This document shows positions 25,411-34,118 of a stretch of 64,000 nt of DNA, one piece after another. The position numbers were made by a program, and so were the translations under genes. Origin of the DNA: Micromonospora vinacea. Its GTDB lineage: Bacteria; Actinomycetota; Actinomycetes; Mycobacteriales; Micromonosporaceae. The stretch covers positions 1,798,001 through 1,862,000 of the forward strand of contig NZ_JADOTY010000001.1 of NCBI RefSeq assembly GCF_015751785.1, written 5' to 3'. The notes below the pieces were generated by a model. The model saw only the letters and a program-made list of their open reading frames with translations, ran no database searches and was not told where the DNA came from. Position 1 is the stretch's first letter. The number at the start of each line of letters is the position of its first letter.

Positions 25411-26199
25411 ATGGGCGGGCCACTGGTCTTCGCGCACCGCGGCGCCTCGTACGACCTACCCGAGCACACCCTCGCCGCGTACCTGCGTGCCCTGGACGAG
25501 GGTGCCGACGGCCTGGAGTGCGACGTCCGGCTGACCCGGGACGGGCACCTGGTCTGCGTGCACGACCGACGACTCGACCGCACCAGCAACGGTCGCGGTC
25601 TGGTCAGCGCGCGTACGCTCGCCGAGCTGGACGCCCTGGACTTCGGCTCGTGGCACCCGGGCAGCGCGCCGAACGGCGACCTGCCGCCGGACGAGTCGCA
25701 CACCCGGCTGCTGACCCTGGCCCGGCTCCTGGACGCGGTACTCGCCGCCGGGCGGCCGGTCCGGCTGCTGGTGGAGACGAAGCACCCGTCCCGCTACGGC
25801 TCGAACGTGGAACGGCGACTGGTCAGCCTGCTGCGCCGGTACGGGCTGGCCGACCCCGCGCCGGACGACCCGGTGCAGGTGACAGTCATGTCGTTCTCCC
25901 CGCTGGCGGTCCGTCGGGTGCGCGAGCTGGCCCCGACGCTGCCCACCGTGCTGTTGCTGGAGGTGTTGCCGCGCTGGCTGCGGTTGGGTCGGCTGCCGTT
26001 CGGCACCCGGATCGCCGGGCCCGGCATCGGCCTGGTCCGGGCCCGCCCGCAGTTGCTGCCCGCACTGCGGGCGGCCGGCAACCAGGTGTACGTCTGGACG
26101 GTCAACGAACCGACCGACCTGGAACTGGTGCTGGCCGCCGGGGTGGACGGGATCATCACCGATCGGCCTGCGTACGCCCTCGCCCGGCTGGACCGCTGA
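25411..26199 (+). CDS. Glycerophosphodiester phosphodiesterase family protein
   Basis: A 262-residue TIM-barrel hydrolase of the GDPD family that cleaves glycerophosphodiesters to glycerol-3-phosphate and an alcohol using a divalent metal. Catalytic motifs are FAHRGASYDLPEHTLAAY (HRG), GLECDVRLTRDGHLVCVHD (E-x-D and the second His) and a late TVNEPTDLELVLAAGVDGIITD, where the sequence closes the barrel. No signal peptide is seen, so it is probably cytoplasmic. It follows the rhodanese gene closely and is 54 bases before the histidine kinase. Confidence 0.92.
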   Translation: MGGPLVFAHRGASYDLPEHTLAAYLRALDEGADGLECDVRLTRDGHLVCVHDRRLDRTSNGRGLVSARTLAELDALDFGSWHPGSAPNGDLPPDESHTRLLTLARLLDAVLAAGRPVRLLVETKHPSRYGSNVERRLVSLLRRYGLADPAPDDPVQVTVMSFSPLAVRRVRELAPTLPTVLLLEVLPRWLRLGRLPFGTRIAGPGIGLVRARPQLLPALRAAGNQVYVWTVNEPTDLELVLAAGVDGIITDRPAYALARLDR

Positions 26200-26253
26200 C
26201 CCCGTCCGTCGGGCGGGGGTGCCAAAACCCTGTCGGCGGGGCAGACTCGGCAC

Positions 26254-27708
26254 ATGCCGGAGCGAATCGACTTCCCCGCTCTCCTCGCCGGCCACACCGT
26301 AGTGATCGAGATGATCAACTCGGGGGACGCGGGCCTGCCGGTCCTCACCCAACTGCTCCGGGTGACCCAGCCGGCGCTCGGCGCGACCGGAATGGCGTTC
26401 GTCGAGTTCGGTCCGACAGGTGGTCGCGTGATCGCCGCGACCGGCGTCGCGGAGTGGGCCCTCGGCCGACCGCTGGCGGTCGACGACCCGGACACCGTCT
26501 GCCTGCTCTCCGGGCCACGGGTGCGTCAGGTGCGGGTGGGTGACCTCAACGGCAAGCTGGCCGGTGAACTGGCCGGCAGCGGGCTGCGCCGGATGGTGGT
26601 CTCCCGGGCCGAGATCGGCGGTCACACGGTCGGCAGCCTGCACGCGCTCTATCCGGGCGACGACGAGCCGGGCGCCGAGCAGCAGGGGGTGGTCGCCTAC
26701 CTCGCGTCCTGCGTCGGGCACATGTACGGCGACCAGAGTGGCCTGCCGGTGCACGGCGACGGCCCGGTGGTGGCGGCCCTCGCCGACGGGCTGGCCGTCG
26801 TCGACCGGGACGGGCACGTCCGGCTCTGGAACCCGGCCGCCGCCCAGGTCACCGGCCGGACGGTCGAGCAGGCGCTGAGCCGCCCGTTGCCGTTCCCGCT
26901 GCCACCTTCCGGGCAGGTCCGGGACCATCGGATGCCGGACGGCCGCTGGCTGCGGATCACCTCCGGCGATCTGCCCGGCCCGGGCACGTTGCGGGTGGTC
27001 ACCTTCCGCGACATCACCGACCAGCAGCGCCGCGACCACGACAGGGAACTGTTCGTCGCGGTGACCAGCCACGAGCTGCGCACCCCGGTCACCGTCATCA
27101 AGGGGTACGCGGACACCCTCACCGACCACTGGGAGTCGCTGACCGACGTCGACCGACGGCAGGCGGCCCGGGTGATCGGGCAACGCGCCAACGAACTGGC
27201 CCGGCTGGTCGACCGCCTGCTCAGCTCGGCGGCCGAGGTGGGGCCGGGCGACGACCCGCCCACCCCGTTCGACCTCGGTGAGGCGCTGCGCTCCGCCGTC
27301 GTGGACCTGCCGGCGGAGCTGCGCCGCCGGCTGGTGCTCCGCCTCCCGGGCGATCTACCCAAGGCGCTCGGCCACCGGCCCAGCCTGGCCACCGTGCTGA
27401 CCGAGTTGACGACAAACGCCGGTAAGTACTCGGCACCGGATTCGCCCATCGAGATCACCGCCTGCGGCGACGGCCAACTGGTGGCGTTCCGGGTCAGCGA
27501 CCAGGGCATCGGCATCCGACCCGAGCACGTGGAACGGGCATTCGACAGGTTCTGGCAGGGCGAGTCCGGCGACCGTCGCGGCTACCCGGGGGCCGGGCTC
27601 GGCCTCTATCTCGTCCGCCGGATCGTTGAACAGCAGAATGGATGGGTATCCCTACGTCCGAGGACCGGCGGCGGTACGGTCGCAGAGGTGCGGCTACCAC
27701 GCGGTTGA
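26254..27708 (+). CDS. Soluble GAF/PAS sensor histidine kinase
   Basis: A 484-residue kinase without membrane segments. An N-terminal GAF-like region (about 15-160) is followed by a short PAS domain (about 170-255, LADGLAVVDRDGHVRLWNPAAAQVTG), HisKA (VAVTSHELRTPVTVIKGYAD, about 270) and HATPase (VLTELTTNAGKYS, VSDQGIGIRPEHVERAF, GAGLGLYLVRRI). It senses a cytoplasmic signal. No response regulator is adjacent; instead an RsbW-like ATPase gene follows 15 bases downstream, so the unit may feed a partner-switching sigma-factor pathway. That is inference. Confidence 0.88.
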   Translation: MPERIDFPALLAGHTVVIEMINSGDAGLPVLTQLLRVTQPALGATGMAFVEFGPTGGRVIAATGVAEWALGRPLAVDDPDTVCLLSGPRVRQVRVGDLNGKLAGELAGSGLRRMVVSRAEIGGHTVGSLHALYPGDDEPGAEQQGVVAYLASCVGHMYGDQSGLPVHGDGPVVAALADGLAVVDRDGHVRLWNPAAAQVTGRTVEQALSRPLPFPLPPSGQVRDHRMPDGRWLRITSGDLPGPGTLRVVTFRDITDQQRRDHDRELFVAVTSHELRTPVTVIKGYADTLTDHWESLTDVDRRQAARVIGQRANELARLVDRLLSSAAEVGPGDDPPTPFDLGEALRSAVVDLPAELRRRLVLRLPGDLPKALGHRPSLATVLTELTTNAGKYSAPDSPIEITACGDGQLVAFRVSDQGIGIRPEHVERAFDRFWQGESGDRRGYPGAGLGLYLVRRIVEQQNGWVSLRPRTGGGTVAEVRLPRG

Positions 27709-27723
27709 CAGGGGTGGCGCGAC

Positions 27724-28194
27724 GTGGAGGCGACGGTGGCAGCGGCAGCGGCAGCGAGGGATCGAGCCTGGTGCGTGGTGGTTCCCCACCACCCGGGCGG
27801 GGCACGGCTGGCCCGACACCGGCTCGCCGCCGAGCTGACGGACGTCGTACCCCCGACGCTCCTCGCGGACCTGATCGCGGTGCTCGCGGAGCTGGTGGGC
27901 AACGCGGTGCGGCACGCCCGGCCGCTGCCCGGCGGCGTGATCCGGGTCGCCTGGCGGCTGCGGCCCTCGGCCGACGGCGCACAGATCCAGCTTCGGGTCA
28001 CCGACGGCGGCGGCGCGAGCACCGGGCCACGACTCCGGACGGCCAGCCCGGACGCCGCGGACGGGCGTGGCCTGCACATCGTGGCCGGCCTGGCCACCCG
28101 GTGGGGCGTCGAGCAGGACGGCATGGGCCAGCGCGTCTGGGCGGAGTTCGACGGGGCGCCGGCACCCCGACCCGACCTGGTGCCGGCCGGCTGA
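27724..28194 (+). CDS. RsbW-like HATPase (anti-sigma factor type) protein
   Basis: A 156-residue stand-alone GHKL ATPase of the kind used as serine-kinase anti-sigma factors or their relatives in actinomycetes. The N-box is LIAVLAELVGNAVRHARPLPGG, the G1 box VTDGGGAS, and the G2-like part DGRGLHIVAGLATRWGV. GTG 27724 is 15 bases after the histidine-kinase stop, so they are probably co-transcribed. No anti-anti-sigma (STAS) or sigma gene is seen nearby. It could instead act as a standalone kinase domain. Confidence 0.8.
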   Translation: MEATVAAAAAARDRAWCVVVPHHPGGARLARHRLAAELTDVVPPTLLADLIAVLAELVGNAVRHARPLPGGVIRVAWRLRPSADGAQIQLRVTDGGGASTGPRLRTASPDAADGRGLHIVAGLATRWGVEQDGMGQRVWAEFDGAPAPRPDLVPAG

Positions 28195-28253
28195 GGACGG
28201 CTCGGGCGGGTCCCGACCACGGCGTGCCGCTCGGGGCTCTAGGCTGTGACGCC

Positions 28254-29141
28254 GTGAGCAAGCGTCGAAAGAGCCAGCGCACCGCCGCCGAGACCACCCC
28301 CCGTCGCGACAAGGTGCGGGACGTCTTCGTGCCGCGTCCGTTCGACGGGCTGGTCGACGAGTCCGAGTGGATCGCGCTGCGCGAGTTGGTGCCCGCCGCC
28401 TCCGCCCCGCTGCGGCTGGCGCCCGCCCTGGTCGAGGAGTTCGGTGACCGGGCGGCGACGCTCGCCACGGTGCTGCCGATGGCCGCCCCGGCGATCACCA
28501 AGCCGGACGGTCGGGTGCTCATCGGTCTCCAGCGCCACCAGCAGTCCGGCGACGTCTCCCGGGACCTGGCCGACGCGTTGCTCAGCGCGCTGCGCGCCGA
28601 GCCGGGTGGTCAGGTTTCCGTGGCGCCACTGCCCGGCCCCGGGCCCCGGCTGCAGGACATCCTCGTGGACGGTCCGCTGGACATCACCATGCACGACGGT
28701 TTCGACTTCTGGCTCGACCCAGGGGCCGCCGACGATCCGACCGTCCAGGCGTCGCTGGAGCGGGCGAACGCGGCCATCTACCCGACGGTGCGGCTGACCG
28801 CGGCGAAGGCCGCGTACTGGTGTCAGGTCCCGGAGAAGGCCCACGTGCGTTGGGTCCTGCCGGATGACGAGGACGCCGCCCTGGACGCCCTGGCCCGCCT
28901 CGGCGCGGCCGGCACGCTGACGCTCGGCGAGCAGACCAAGTTCGCCGGCATGTTCCGCGCGCACGGCCGACTCGTGCCGGTCTGGGACCTGCCGGAGGAC
29001 ACCCCGGCGGCCGAGTGGGAGGAGCCGGTGGCGCAGTTCGCCAAGCGGTACGCGGAGGCGCTCACCGTCACCGACCCACTCGACGCCGCCGGCCGCCGGG
29101 CCCGTCAGGGTCTGCTCGGCCGCCAGCTCACCCTGCGCTGA
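28254..29141 (+). CDS. DUF5926 family protein, function unknown
   Basis: A 295-residue soluble protein starting with a basic motif (SKRRKSQRTAAE...RRDKVRDVFVPRPFDGL). I recognise the layout, including EWIALRELVPAASAPLRL, the acidic DILVDGPLDITMHDGFDFW, and a C-terminal GLLGRQLTLR, as the actinobacterial DUF5926 family, which has no assigned function. A near-ubiquitous single-copy gene of this kind suggests a housekeeping role, but I cannot say what. I choose GTG 28254, since the frame upstream is a shadow of the ATPase gene. Confidence 0.75.
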   Translation: MSKRRKSQRTAAETTPRRDKVRDVFVPRPFDGLVDESEWIALRELVPAASAPLRLAPALVEEFGDRAATLATVLPMAAPAITKPDGRVLIGLQRHQQSGDVSRDLADALLSALRAEPGGQVSVAPLPGPGPRLQDILVDGPLDITMHDGFDFWLDPGAADDPTVQASLERANAAIYPTVRLTAAKAAYWCQVPEKAHVRWVLPDDEDAALDALARLGAAGTLTLGEQTKFAGMFRAHGRLVPVWDLPEDTPAAEWEEPVAQFAKRYAEALTVTDPLDAAGRRARQGLLGRQLTLR

Positions 29142-29193
29142 CCCGGACGCTGTCGTCCCGCTCGGCCGGGTGACGGGCCGGTCGTCGCGCGTT

Positions 29194-30411
29194 TCAGCCG
29201 GCGACGGGCAGCGGGTCGCGGGTGATCGGGCAGGACATGCAGCGCGGTCCGCCCCGACCGGAGCCCAACTCGGAGCCGGCGATCGGGATCACCTCGATGC
29301 CGGCCCGCTCCAGTTGGGCGTTGGTCTCGGTGTTGCGCTCGTACCCGACGCAGAGCCGGGGGGCCAGGGCGAGGGTGTTGTTGCCGTCGTCCCACTGCTC
29401 GCGTTCCGCGGTGACCGGGTCCAGCCCGGTGTCGATGACCCGGAGCAGGTCGAGGTCCATCGCGTCGGCGGCGGCCCGCAGGAACGGTGCCGGCCCGTCC
29501 ACCCGCGGGTCCTCGCCGTCAGCGCCGGCGATCACCGTGTACGCGGAGAGCGCGCTCGCGATGTTGGGATACATCAGCACGGCGTCCACGTCGACCATCG
29601 TGCACACGGTGTCCAGGTGCATGGTGGCGCGCTTCTGGGCGATCGGCACCACCAGGATGGTGTGGGCCAGGCCGGCGGCGAAGACCTGCCGGCCGAGGCG
29701 TTCGGCGCCGGCCGGGGTCGTCCGCTCGCCCACCCCGACCGCCAGCACCCCGGGTGCGAGCAGCAGCACGTCCCCGCCCTCCAGGTGCTCGAGGGTGGGG
29801 CGGTAGACGAACTCGGTGCCGGCGAACCGGGGGTGGTGGCGGTAGATGGCGTCGGTCAGGGTGGTCTCGCGGCGGCGGGCCGGCATGGCCAGGCTGGTGA
29901 CACCGACCCGGTCGCCGATCCACAGCGACGAGTCGCGGGTGAACAGCAGGTTGGGCAACGGGTCGATGACGAAGTCGTGGCGGTCCATCAGCGTGTAGAC
30001 CAAGCCGCCCGGGCGCTCCGAGCTGATCCGCAACTCCTCGTGGGCCAGCCCGGCGGTGAGCACGTCGGCCAGGGCGGCCGGGTCCAGGTAGGAGAGGTGG
30101 TCCGCCACGCGGGCCCGCAGGGTGTCACCGAGCCGTCGGGAGCGCAGCACCTGCTCGGTGAGTTCGGCCCGGGCGTCCGCGACGGCAAGCGTCTCGGCCA
30201 GCAGGGTGGCCAGGTAGAGCACCTCGACGCCGCGCTCGCGCAGGGCGGCGGCGAACGCGTCGTGCTCCTCCTGGGCGCGTCCCACCCAGGGGATCGCGTC
30301 GAACAGGAGCGAGTCGTTGTTGCGGGGGGTGAGCCGGGCCAGTTCGGGGCCGGGTCGGTGCAGCAGTACGGTGCCGAGCCGCCCGACTTCGCTGTCGACG
30401 TAGTGGGTCAC
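29194..30411 (-). CDS. arcA: Arginine deiminase
   Basis: A 405-residue guanidino-group hydrolase that converts arginine to citrulline and ammonia. Family motifs are complete: [44 protein letters not shown] (catalytic His/Asp) and the C-terminal nucleophile in [15 protein letters not shown]. Length is typical. No arcB or arcC accompanies it, so citrulline must be handled elsewhere. ATG 30411 reads away from the NERD-like gene across a 163-base divergent gap carrying a 13-bp palindrome, a good candidate regulatory site. Confidence 0.95.
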   Translation of the reverse strand: MTHYVDSEVGRLGTVLLHRPGPELARLTPRNNDSLLFDAIPWVGRAQEEHDAFAAALRERGVEVLYLATLLAETLAVADARAELTEQVLRSRRLGDTLRARVADHLSYLDPAALADVLTAGLAHEELRISSERPGGLVYTLMDRHDFVIDPLPNLLFTRDSSLWIGDRVGVTSLAMPARRRETTLTDAIYRHHPRFAGTEFVYRPTLEHLEGGDVLLLAPGVLAVGVGERTTPAGAERLGRQVFAAGLAHTILVVPIAQKRATMHLDTVCTMVDVDAVLMYPNIASALSAYTVIAGADGEDPRVDGPAPFLRAAADAMDLDLLRVIDTGLDPVTAEREQWDDGNNTLALAPRLCVGYERNTETNAQLERAGIEVIPIAGSELGSGRGGPRCMSCPITRDPLPVAG

Positions 30412-30453
30412 TCCCGCAGCGTAGGGCAGTGTTTAGCGGCATCCGAGAAAAGA

Positions 30454-30484
30454 ACTGTGGATGAATATGGCATTCATCCACAGT
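30454..30484. promoter_or_regulatory. Perfect 13-bp palindrome upstream of arcA
   Basis: Arms 30454-30466 (ACTGTGGATGAAT) and 30472-30484 are perfectly complementary around 5 nt. The inner part TGAAT-N5-ATTCA resembles an ArgR ARG box and the outer part CTGTGGAT...ATCCACAG recurs at 51374-51401. It lies 43 bases before the arcA start, between divergent genes. Confidence 0.6.
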
Positions 30485-30574
30485 CACTCCGGCGCTCCGG
30501 CTTGCCGAACACCGGTACTGGCAACGTAGGGTAGTGAGGACATAACTTCGAGGGACCTTTTGCCGGAGGTCGCG

Positions 30575-31312
30575 ATGACTGTCTTTCCCGCACGACGAGC
30601 CGTACCGTCCGCTCGGGCACTGCCGCCCGTCGCGGTGCCTCACCCCCGCGTCGAGGCGCCGGGGGTTCTCGAACCGGCCCGTCCGACACCACTCGAATGG
30701 GCCCGCCGCCGTCGGGCCGAGCGGGGTGCACGCCGCCTGGAGGCGGCCGGGGCACGGGCGTTGGGCCAACTCGACCATCTCGGGCCCGCCTGGCACGTCA
30801 TCGAGTGGCCGCGCACCGACGTGACAGACGTCCTCGACCGCGGTCAGGACGACCGGGCCGGGTTCCTCGCCATCGGGCCGAGCGGCCTCTTCGCCGTGAC
30901 CATCGCGGACCACGGCCGGGCCAGGGTGCTCGTCGCCGGCGACGTGGTGCAGATCAACGGCAAGCGGCCCCCGTACGTGGCCGAGTCCCGCCGGGACGCC
31001 AAGCGGGCCAGCAAGGCCCTTTCCGAGGCGGTGGGGCTACCGGTTCCGGTGACGCCGGTGCTGACCTTCGTCGGCTCCGGCGTGATCAGCGTCTACGGCC
31101 TTCCGAAGGACTGTCTGATGGCCACCCACCGGGAACTCGACCGGCTGCTCGTGGCCGGTGGCAGCCGGATCAGCCCCGCGACCGCCGAGAAGCTTTCCCG
31201 GGTCGCACAGCACCCCGGGACCTGGCTGAACGGCACGTACCGTCCAACAGCCGACTACCGGTGGTACGACGAGGGCCGAACGGCCGCTGACAAGCCGGCC
31301 CACCGCCGGTAA
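30575..31312 (+). CDS. NERD-like domain protein, function unknown
   Basis: A 245-residue soluble protein. The region about 55-190 (HVIEWPRTDVTDVLDRGQDD, GFLAIGPSGLFAVTI, VVQINGKRPPYVAESRRDA, VPVTPVLTFVGSG) resembles the nuclease-related NERD fold, in which a short beta-rich core binds or cuts nucleic acid; I do not see the full catalytic set with confidence. I choose ATG 30575 because GGAGG (30565-30569) precedes it by 5 bases; TTG 30560 is less likely. It is divergent from arcA and has no operon partner. Confidence 0.6.
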   Translation: MTVFPARRAVPSARALPPVAVPHPRVEAPGVLEPARPTPLEWARRRRAERGARRLEAAGARALGQLDHLGPAWHVIEWPRTDVTDVLDRGQDDRAGFLAIGPSGLFAVTIADHGRARVLVAGDVVQINGKRPPYVAESRRDAKRASKALSEAVGLPVPVTPVLTFVGSGVISVYGLPKDCLMATHRELDRLLVAGGSRISPATAEKLSRVAQHPGTWLNGTYRPTADYRWYDEGRTAADKPAHRR

Positions 31313-31481
31313 CGTCACCGGCGACGCCACGCGGCTCCGGTCCCCCCGTACACCTCACCGGTCTCCGCGCCGTCACCGGTCGCCTCGGCTCACGCTGCGC
31401 GCCCCGGTGACCCGGTGCGCTCGGTGATTCCGTCGGCGACCCGCTAGCGTGGACAGTCGATCGGTGCACATAGGAGGCGCG

Positions 31482-31940
31482 GTGGCCCACGTCGAACTTT
31501 CGCTCTCGGAAGCGTTCGTGCCGGCGGCGCGGGCCTCGACAGAGCCGGAGTCCGACAACGTCGGCCAATGGTCGTCGACAGTCTCCCGGGCCGACGAGCC
31601 GTGTCTGCTGATCGACGCCGACACCCGGGTGGTGGCGATCTCCACGGCCGGCTGCGAACTGCTCTGTCTCGGTGAGCCGGACAGGCTGATCGGGCGACCG
31701 CTGCTCGACGGCGGGCTCCGCCTGCTCGACTTCACCGCCAACCGGGGCGAGCTGACCGAAGCCGAGATCGACAAGATCCCGCCCCTGTTGGCGCTCTCCT
31801 CCGGCCGCCTCGCCCGTGGACTACTCCGGGTGCAGGCCGCCACGGCGAACAGCTCCGACGCGACAGTCGACGCGATCTCCACCCCGGTCCTCACCGACGG
31901 CACCGTCGCCGGCTCACTCACCTTCTTCTCCGAGGTCTGA
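31482..31940 (+). CDS. Small PAS-domain protein
   Basis: A 152-residue protein whose centre (about 37-90: DEPCLLIDADTRVVAISTAGC, ELLCLGEPDRLIGRPLLDG) has the PAS signature; no output domain is attached. AGGAGG at 31472-31477 supports GTG 31482 over GTG 31449. Stand-alone PAS proteins may act as ligand-binding adaptors; two cysteines (about 56 and 60) lie in the PAS core. The next gene, an ACT-domain protein, starts 75 bases downstream. Function is unknown. Confidence 0.65.
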   Translation: MAHVELSLSEAFVPAARASTEPESDNVGQWSSTVSRADEPCLLIDADTRVVAISTAGCELLCLGEPDRLIGRPLLDGGLRLLDFTANRGELTEAEIDKIPPLLALSSGRLARGLLRVQAATANSSDATVDAISTPVLTDGTVAGSLTFFSEV

Positions 31941-32015
31941 CCTGCGGCGGAGTGTGTCCTTCGCCGCAGGCGGCGTTGCCGGGGTGGGCCCACACGAAGG
32001 CCGTAGGGTGCCCTC

Positions 32016-32405
32016 ATGCTCGATATCGCTCTGCTGCCGGGGGAATACGCTGTGTGCCGGTTGCCGGCCGGCACCACAGTGCCGTACGCGCTGTCGAGTG
32101 GGCTGCGCGGCGCGGACGTGGTGACGGTGAGCTGGACCTCCGACGGGATCTCCGTGATCTGCCCGGCCGACCGGGCACCTGCGCAGGCCGTGCTGGAAAC
32201 GACCTGGCGCTGCCTCCGGGTCACCGCCCCGGTGGCGCTGGCCGCCACCGGCAGCCTGGCCGCGCTCGTCGACCCGCTCGCCGAGGCCCGGGTCAGCGCC
32301 GTCACCTTCTCCACGTTCGACACCGACTACCTGCTGGTGCCGACCGTCCGGCTCGCCGAGGGCACCGCCGCGCTCCAGCGCGCCGGGCATCGCGTCACCG
32401 GCTGA
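32016..32405 (+). CDS. ACT-domain protein
   Basis: A 129-residue protein made of two ACT-like units: an N-terminal part (ALLPGEYAVCRLP...VVTVSWTSDGISVICPAD) and a C-terminal part (WRCLRVTAPVALAATGSLAALVDPL, VSAVTFSTFDTDYLLVPT). The last motif, FSTFDTDYLLV, is typical of the aspartokinase-like double-ACT proteins that bind amino acids. It may be an amino-acid sensor. The prephenate dehydratase, itself with an ACT domain, lies 0.7 kb downstream, but a link is not shown. Confidence 0.8.
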   Translation: MLDIALLPGEYAVCRLPAGTTVPYALSSGLRGADVVTVSWTSDGISVICPADRAPAQAVLETTWRCLRVTAPVALAATGSLAALVDPLAEARVSAVTFSTFDTDYLLVPTVRLAEGTAALQRAGHRVTG

Positions 32406-32490
32406 CCTTCACCCGACCGGCCGCTCACCCTACGATGGGCTCGGCCACCCCCGGCCGCGACGAATTCTCCGATGTCCCGAGGATCGGCCC

Positions 32491-33105
32491 GTGCCGTTCA
32501 CCCCACCCCGCCCCGCGCCCCTCGCACCGCGGGCGATCCACACCCCACCTGCGGCTCCCGGCCGGGCAGCCGACCGTCTTCCCACGCGGACCATCTCCCG
32601 AGTCCTGCCGATGGCGCTCGTCGTCACGGCGCTGGCCGGCTGTGGCGCCCCACCCGGGCTGGGGGAGCCAAACGGCGTACCCACCCACAGCGCGACCCCG
32701 ACGACGCCCGGCCCGAGCACCACGCCGACGACCCCGCCGGCCACCGCGCCCTCTCCCGGCACGGTCACGCCCACCCCGGACGCCGGGTTGGTCGCGACGG
32801 CCTGCCGCAACGGGCCGACCGGCCAGCGGGTGCTGCAACTGTTGCGTGGCCAGGCCGGAGTGCTACCGGCGAACGTCCGGGTCCAGGTCCGCACCGGGCC
32901 ACTCTGTGCCGCTGATTGGCAGTTCACGGTGCTGGCGGTGACCGGGCACGAGGAACTCCAGGTGGTCACCCGGGGCAAACCCACCGCCCCGGTGCTGGTC
33001 ACCGCCGGCACGGACGTCTGCACCATCGAAGTACGCGCCACCAGCCCGGCCGGGATCCGCACCCTCGCCTGCGACGCCGGCCCGGCCATCGGGCCGGGTG
33101 CGTAG
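32491..33105 (+). CDS. Probable secreted lipoprotein, function unknown
   Basis: A 204-residue protein with a long N-terminal region followed by a hydrophobic signal (about 37-50) ending in the lipobox-like TALAGC, so the cysteine near residue 51 would be lipidated. A Pro/Thr-rich linker (about 60-95) leads to a compact domain (about 98-204) with four cysteines (TACRNGP, PLCAADW, DVCTIEV, LACDAG) that may form disulfides. GTG 32491 may be too early, since the signal begins at about residue 35. It ends 10 bases before prephenate dehydratase. Confidence 0.6.
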   Translation: MPFTPPRPAPLAPRAIHTPPAAPGRAADRLPTRTISRVLPMALVVTALAGCGAPPGLGEPNGVPTHSATPTTPGPSTTPTTPPATAPSPGTVTPTPDAGLVATACRNGPTGQRVLQLLRGQAGVLPANVRVQVRTGPLCAADWQFTVLAVTGHEELQVVTRGKPTAPVLVTAGTDVCTIEVRATSPAGIRTLACDAGPAIGPGA

Positions 33106-33115
33106 GCTGATCGGC

Positions 33116-34069
33116 ATGCCGGGAACACCGCCGACACGTTTCGTCTTCCTCGGGCCGGAGGGCACCTTCGCCGAGCAGGCACTGCGCTCCGTACCCGCCG
33201 CCGAGCGCGGCACCCGTACGCCCGCCCGCAGCGTCGGAGAGGCGCTGGACAGCGTCCGCGCCGGCGACGCCGACGCCGCGCTGGTGCCACTGGAGAACTC
33301 GATTGGCGGCGCGGTGGGCGTCACGCTGGACGAGATGGCCGAGGGCGAGCCGTTGGTGATCACCCGGGAGGTGATCCTGTCGGTGGAGTTCGTGCTCGCC
33401 GCGCGGCCCGGCACCTCGCTGACGTCGATCCGCACCGTGGCGGCCCATCCACAGGCGTCCACCCAGTGCCGGGGCTGGCTGCGCGACCACCTGCCCGACG
33501 CCGTGGTGGTCGACGTGCTCTCCAACGGCGCGGCCGCCGCCGGTGCCGGCGCGGGTGAGTACGACGCGGCGATCTGCGCTCCGATCGGAGCCGCACGGCA
33601 CCGACTCACCACACTTGCCGACAAGATCGCCGATCACCCTGACGCGGTGACCCGGTTCGCGCTGGTGTCCCGCCCCGGGCCGCCACCGCCGCCGACCGGT
33701 GACGACCTCACCTCGCTCGCCGTCTACATCGCCCACGACCGGGTCGGCGCGCTGCTGTCCGTGCTGATGGAGTTGGCCGTCCGGGGGGTCAACCTGACCC
33801 GGATCGAGTCCCGTCCGACCGGCGAGGCGCTGGGCCGGTACGTCTTCTTCCTGGACTGCACCGGTCACGTGGCCGACGTACGCCTGGGCGAGGCGTTGCA
33901 GGGGCTCCGGAGGGTCTGTGCCGACGTCCGCTTCCTGGGCTCCTATCCCCGGCACCGGTGGGCCGAGGCGGGCGAACGCCCGGTGCCCGCGCCGGCGGGC
34001 CTCTCCGACGTCGACTACGCCGACGCGGCGGCCTGGCTGGCCCGCCTGCGTACCGGTGAGTTGACCTGA
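33116..34069 (+). CDS. pheA: Prephenate dehydratase
   Basis: A 317-residue enzyme of phenylalanine synthesis that converts prephenate to phenylpyruvate, water and CO2. The dehydratase domain (about 6-190) begins FVFLGPEGTFAEQAL and has VPLENSIGGAVG and the AICAPIGAARHRL segment. The regulatory ACT domain (about 205-290) has VYIAHDRVGALLSVLMELAV, NLTRIESRPTGEALGRYVFF, with the ESRP phenylalanine-binding motif, so feedback inhibition by Phe is expected. No chorismate mutase domain is fused, as is usual in actinobacteria. The start is ATG 33116. Confidence 0.95.
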   Translation: MPGTPPTRFVFLGPEGTFAEQALRSVPAAERGTRTPARSVGEALDSVRAGDADAALVPLENSIGGAVGVTLDEMAEGEPLVITREVILSVEFVLAARPGTSLTSIRTVAAHPQASTQCRGWLRDHLPDAVVVDVLSNGAAAAGAGAGEYDAAICAPIGAARHRLTTLADKIADHPDAVTRFALVSRPGPPPPPTGDDLTSLAVYIAHDRVGALLSVLMELAVRGVNLTRIESRPTGEALGRYVFFLDCTGHVADVRLGEALQGLRRVCADVRFLGSYPRHRWAEAGERPVPAPAGLSDVDYADAAAWLARLRTGELT

Positions 34070-34107
34070 GCGGGGCGGGGGCGCCCCCGAAGATCGGAGC
34101 GCCCCGC
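34070..34107. terminator. GC-rich hairpin between pheA and AIM24
   Basis: GCGGGGCG (34070-34077) pairs with CGCCCCGC (34100-34107), and an inner GGGGCGCCCCC segment can extend the structure. It lies between convergent genes immediately after the pheA stop, so it may terminate both. Confidence 0.5.
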
Positions 34108-34118
34108 GCCACTGCCGA

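Noticed and set aside
25456..27183. A 575-codon antisense open frame across the GDPD and histidine-kinase genes
   Set aside because: It spans two well-supported genes on the other strand and has shadow-type composition.
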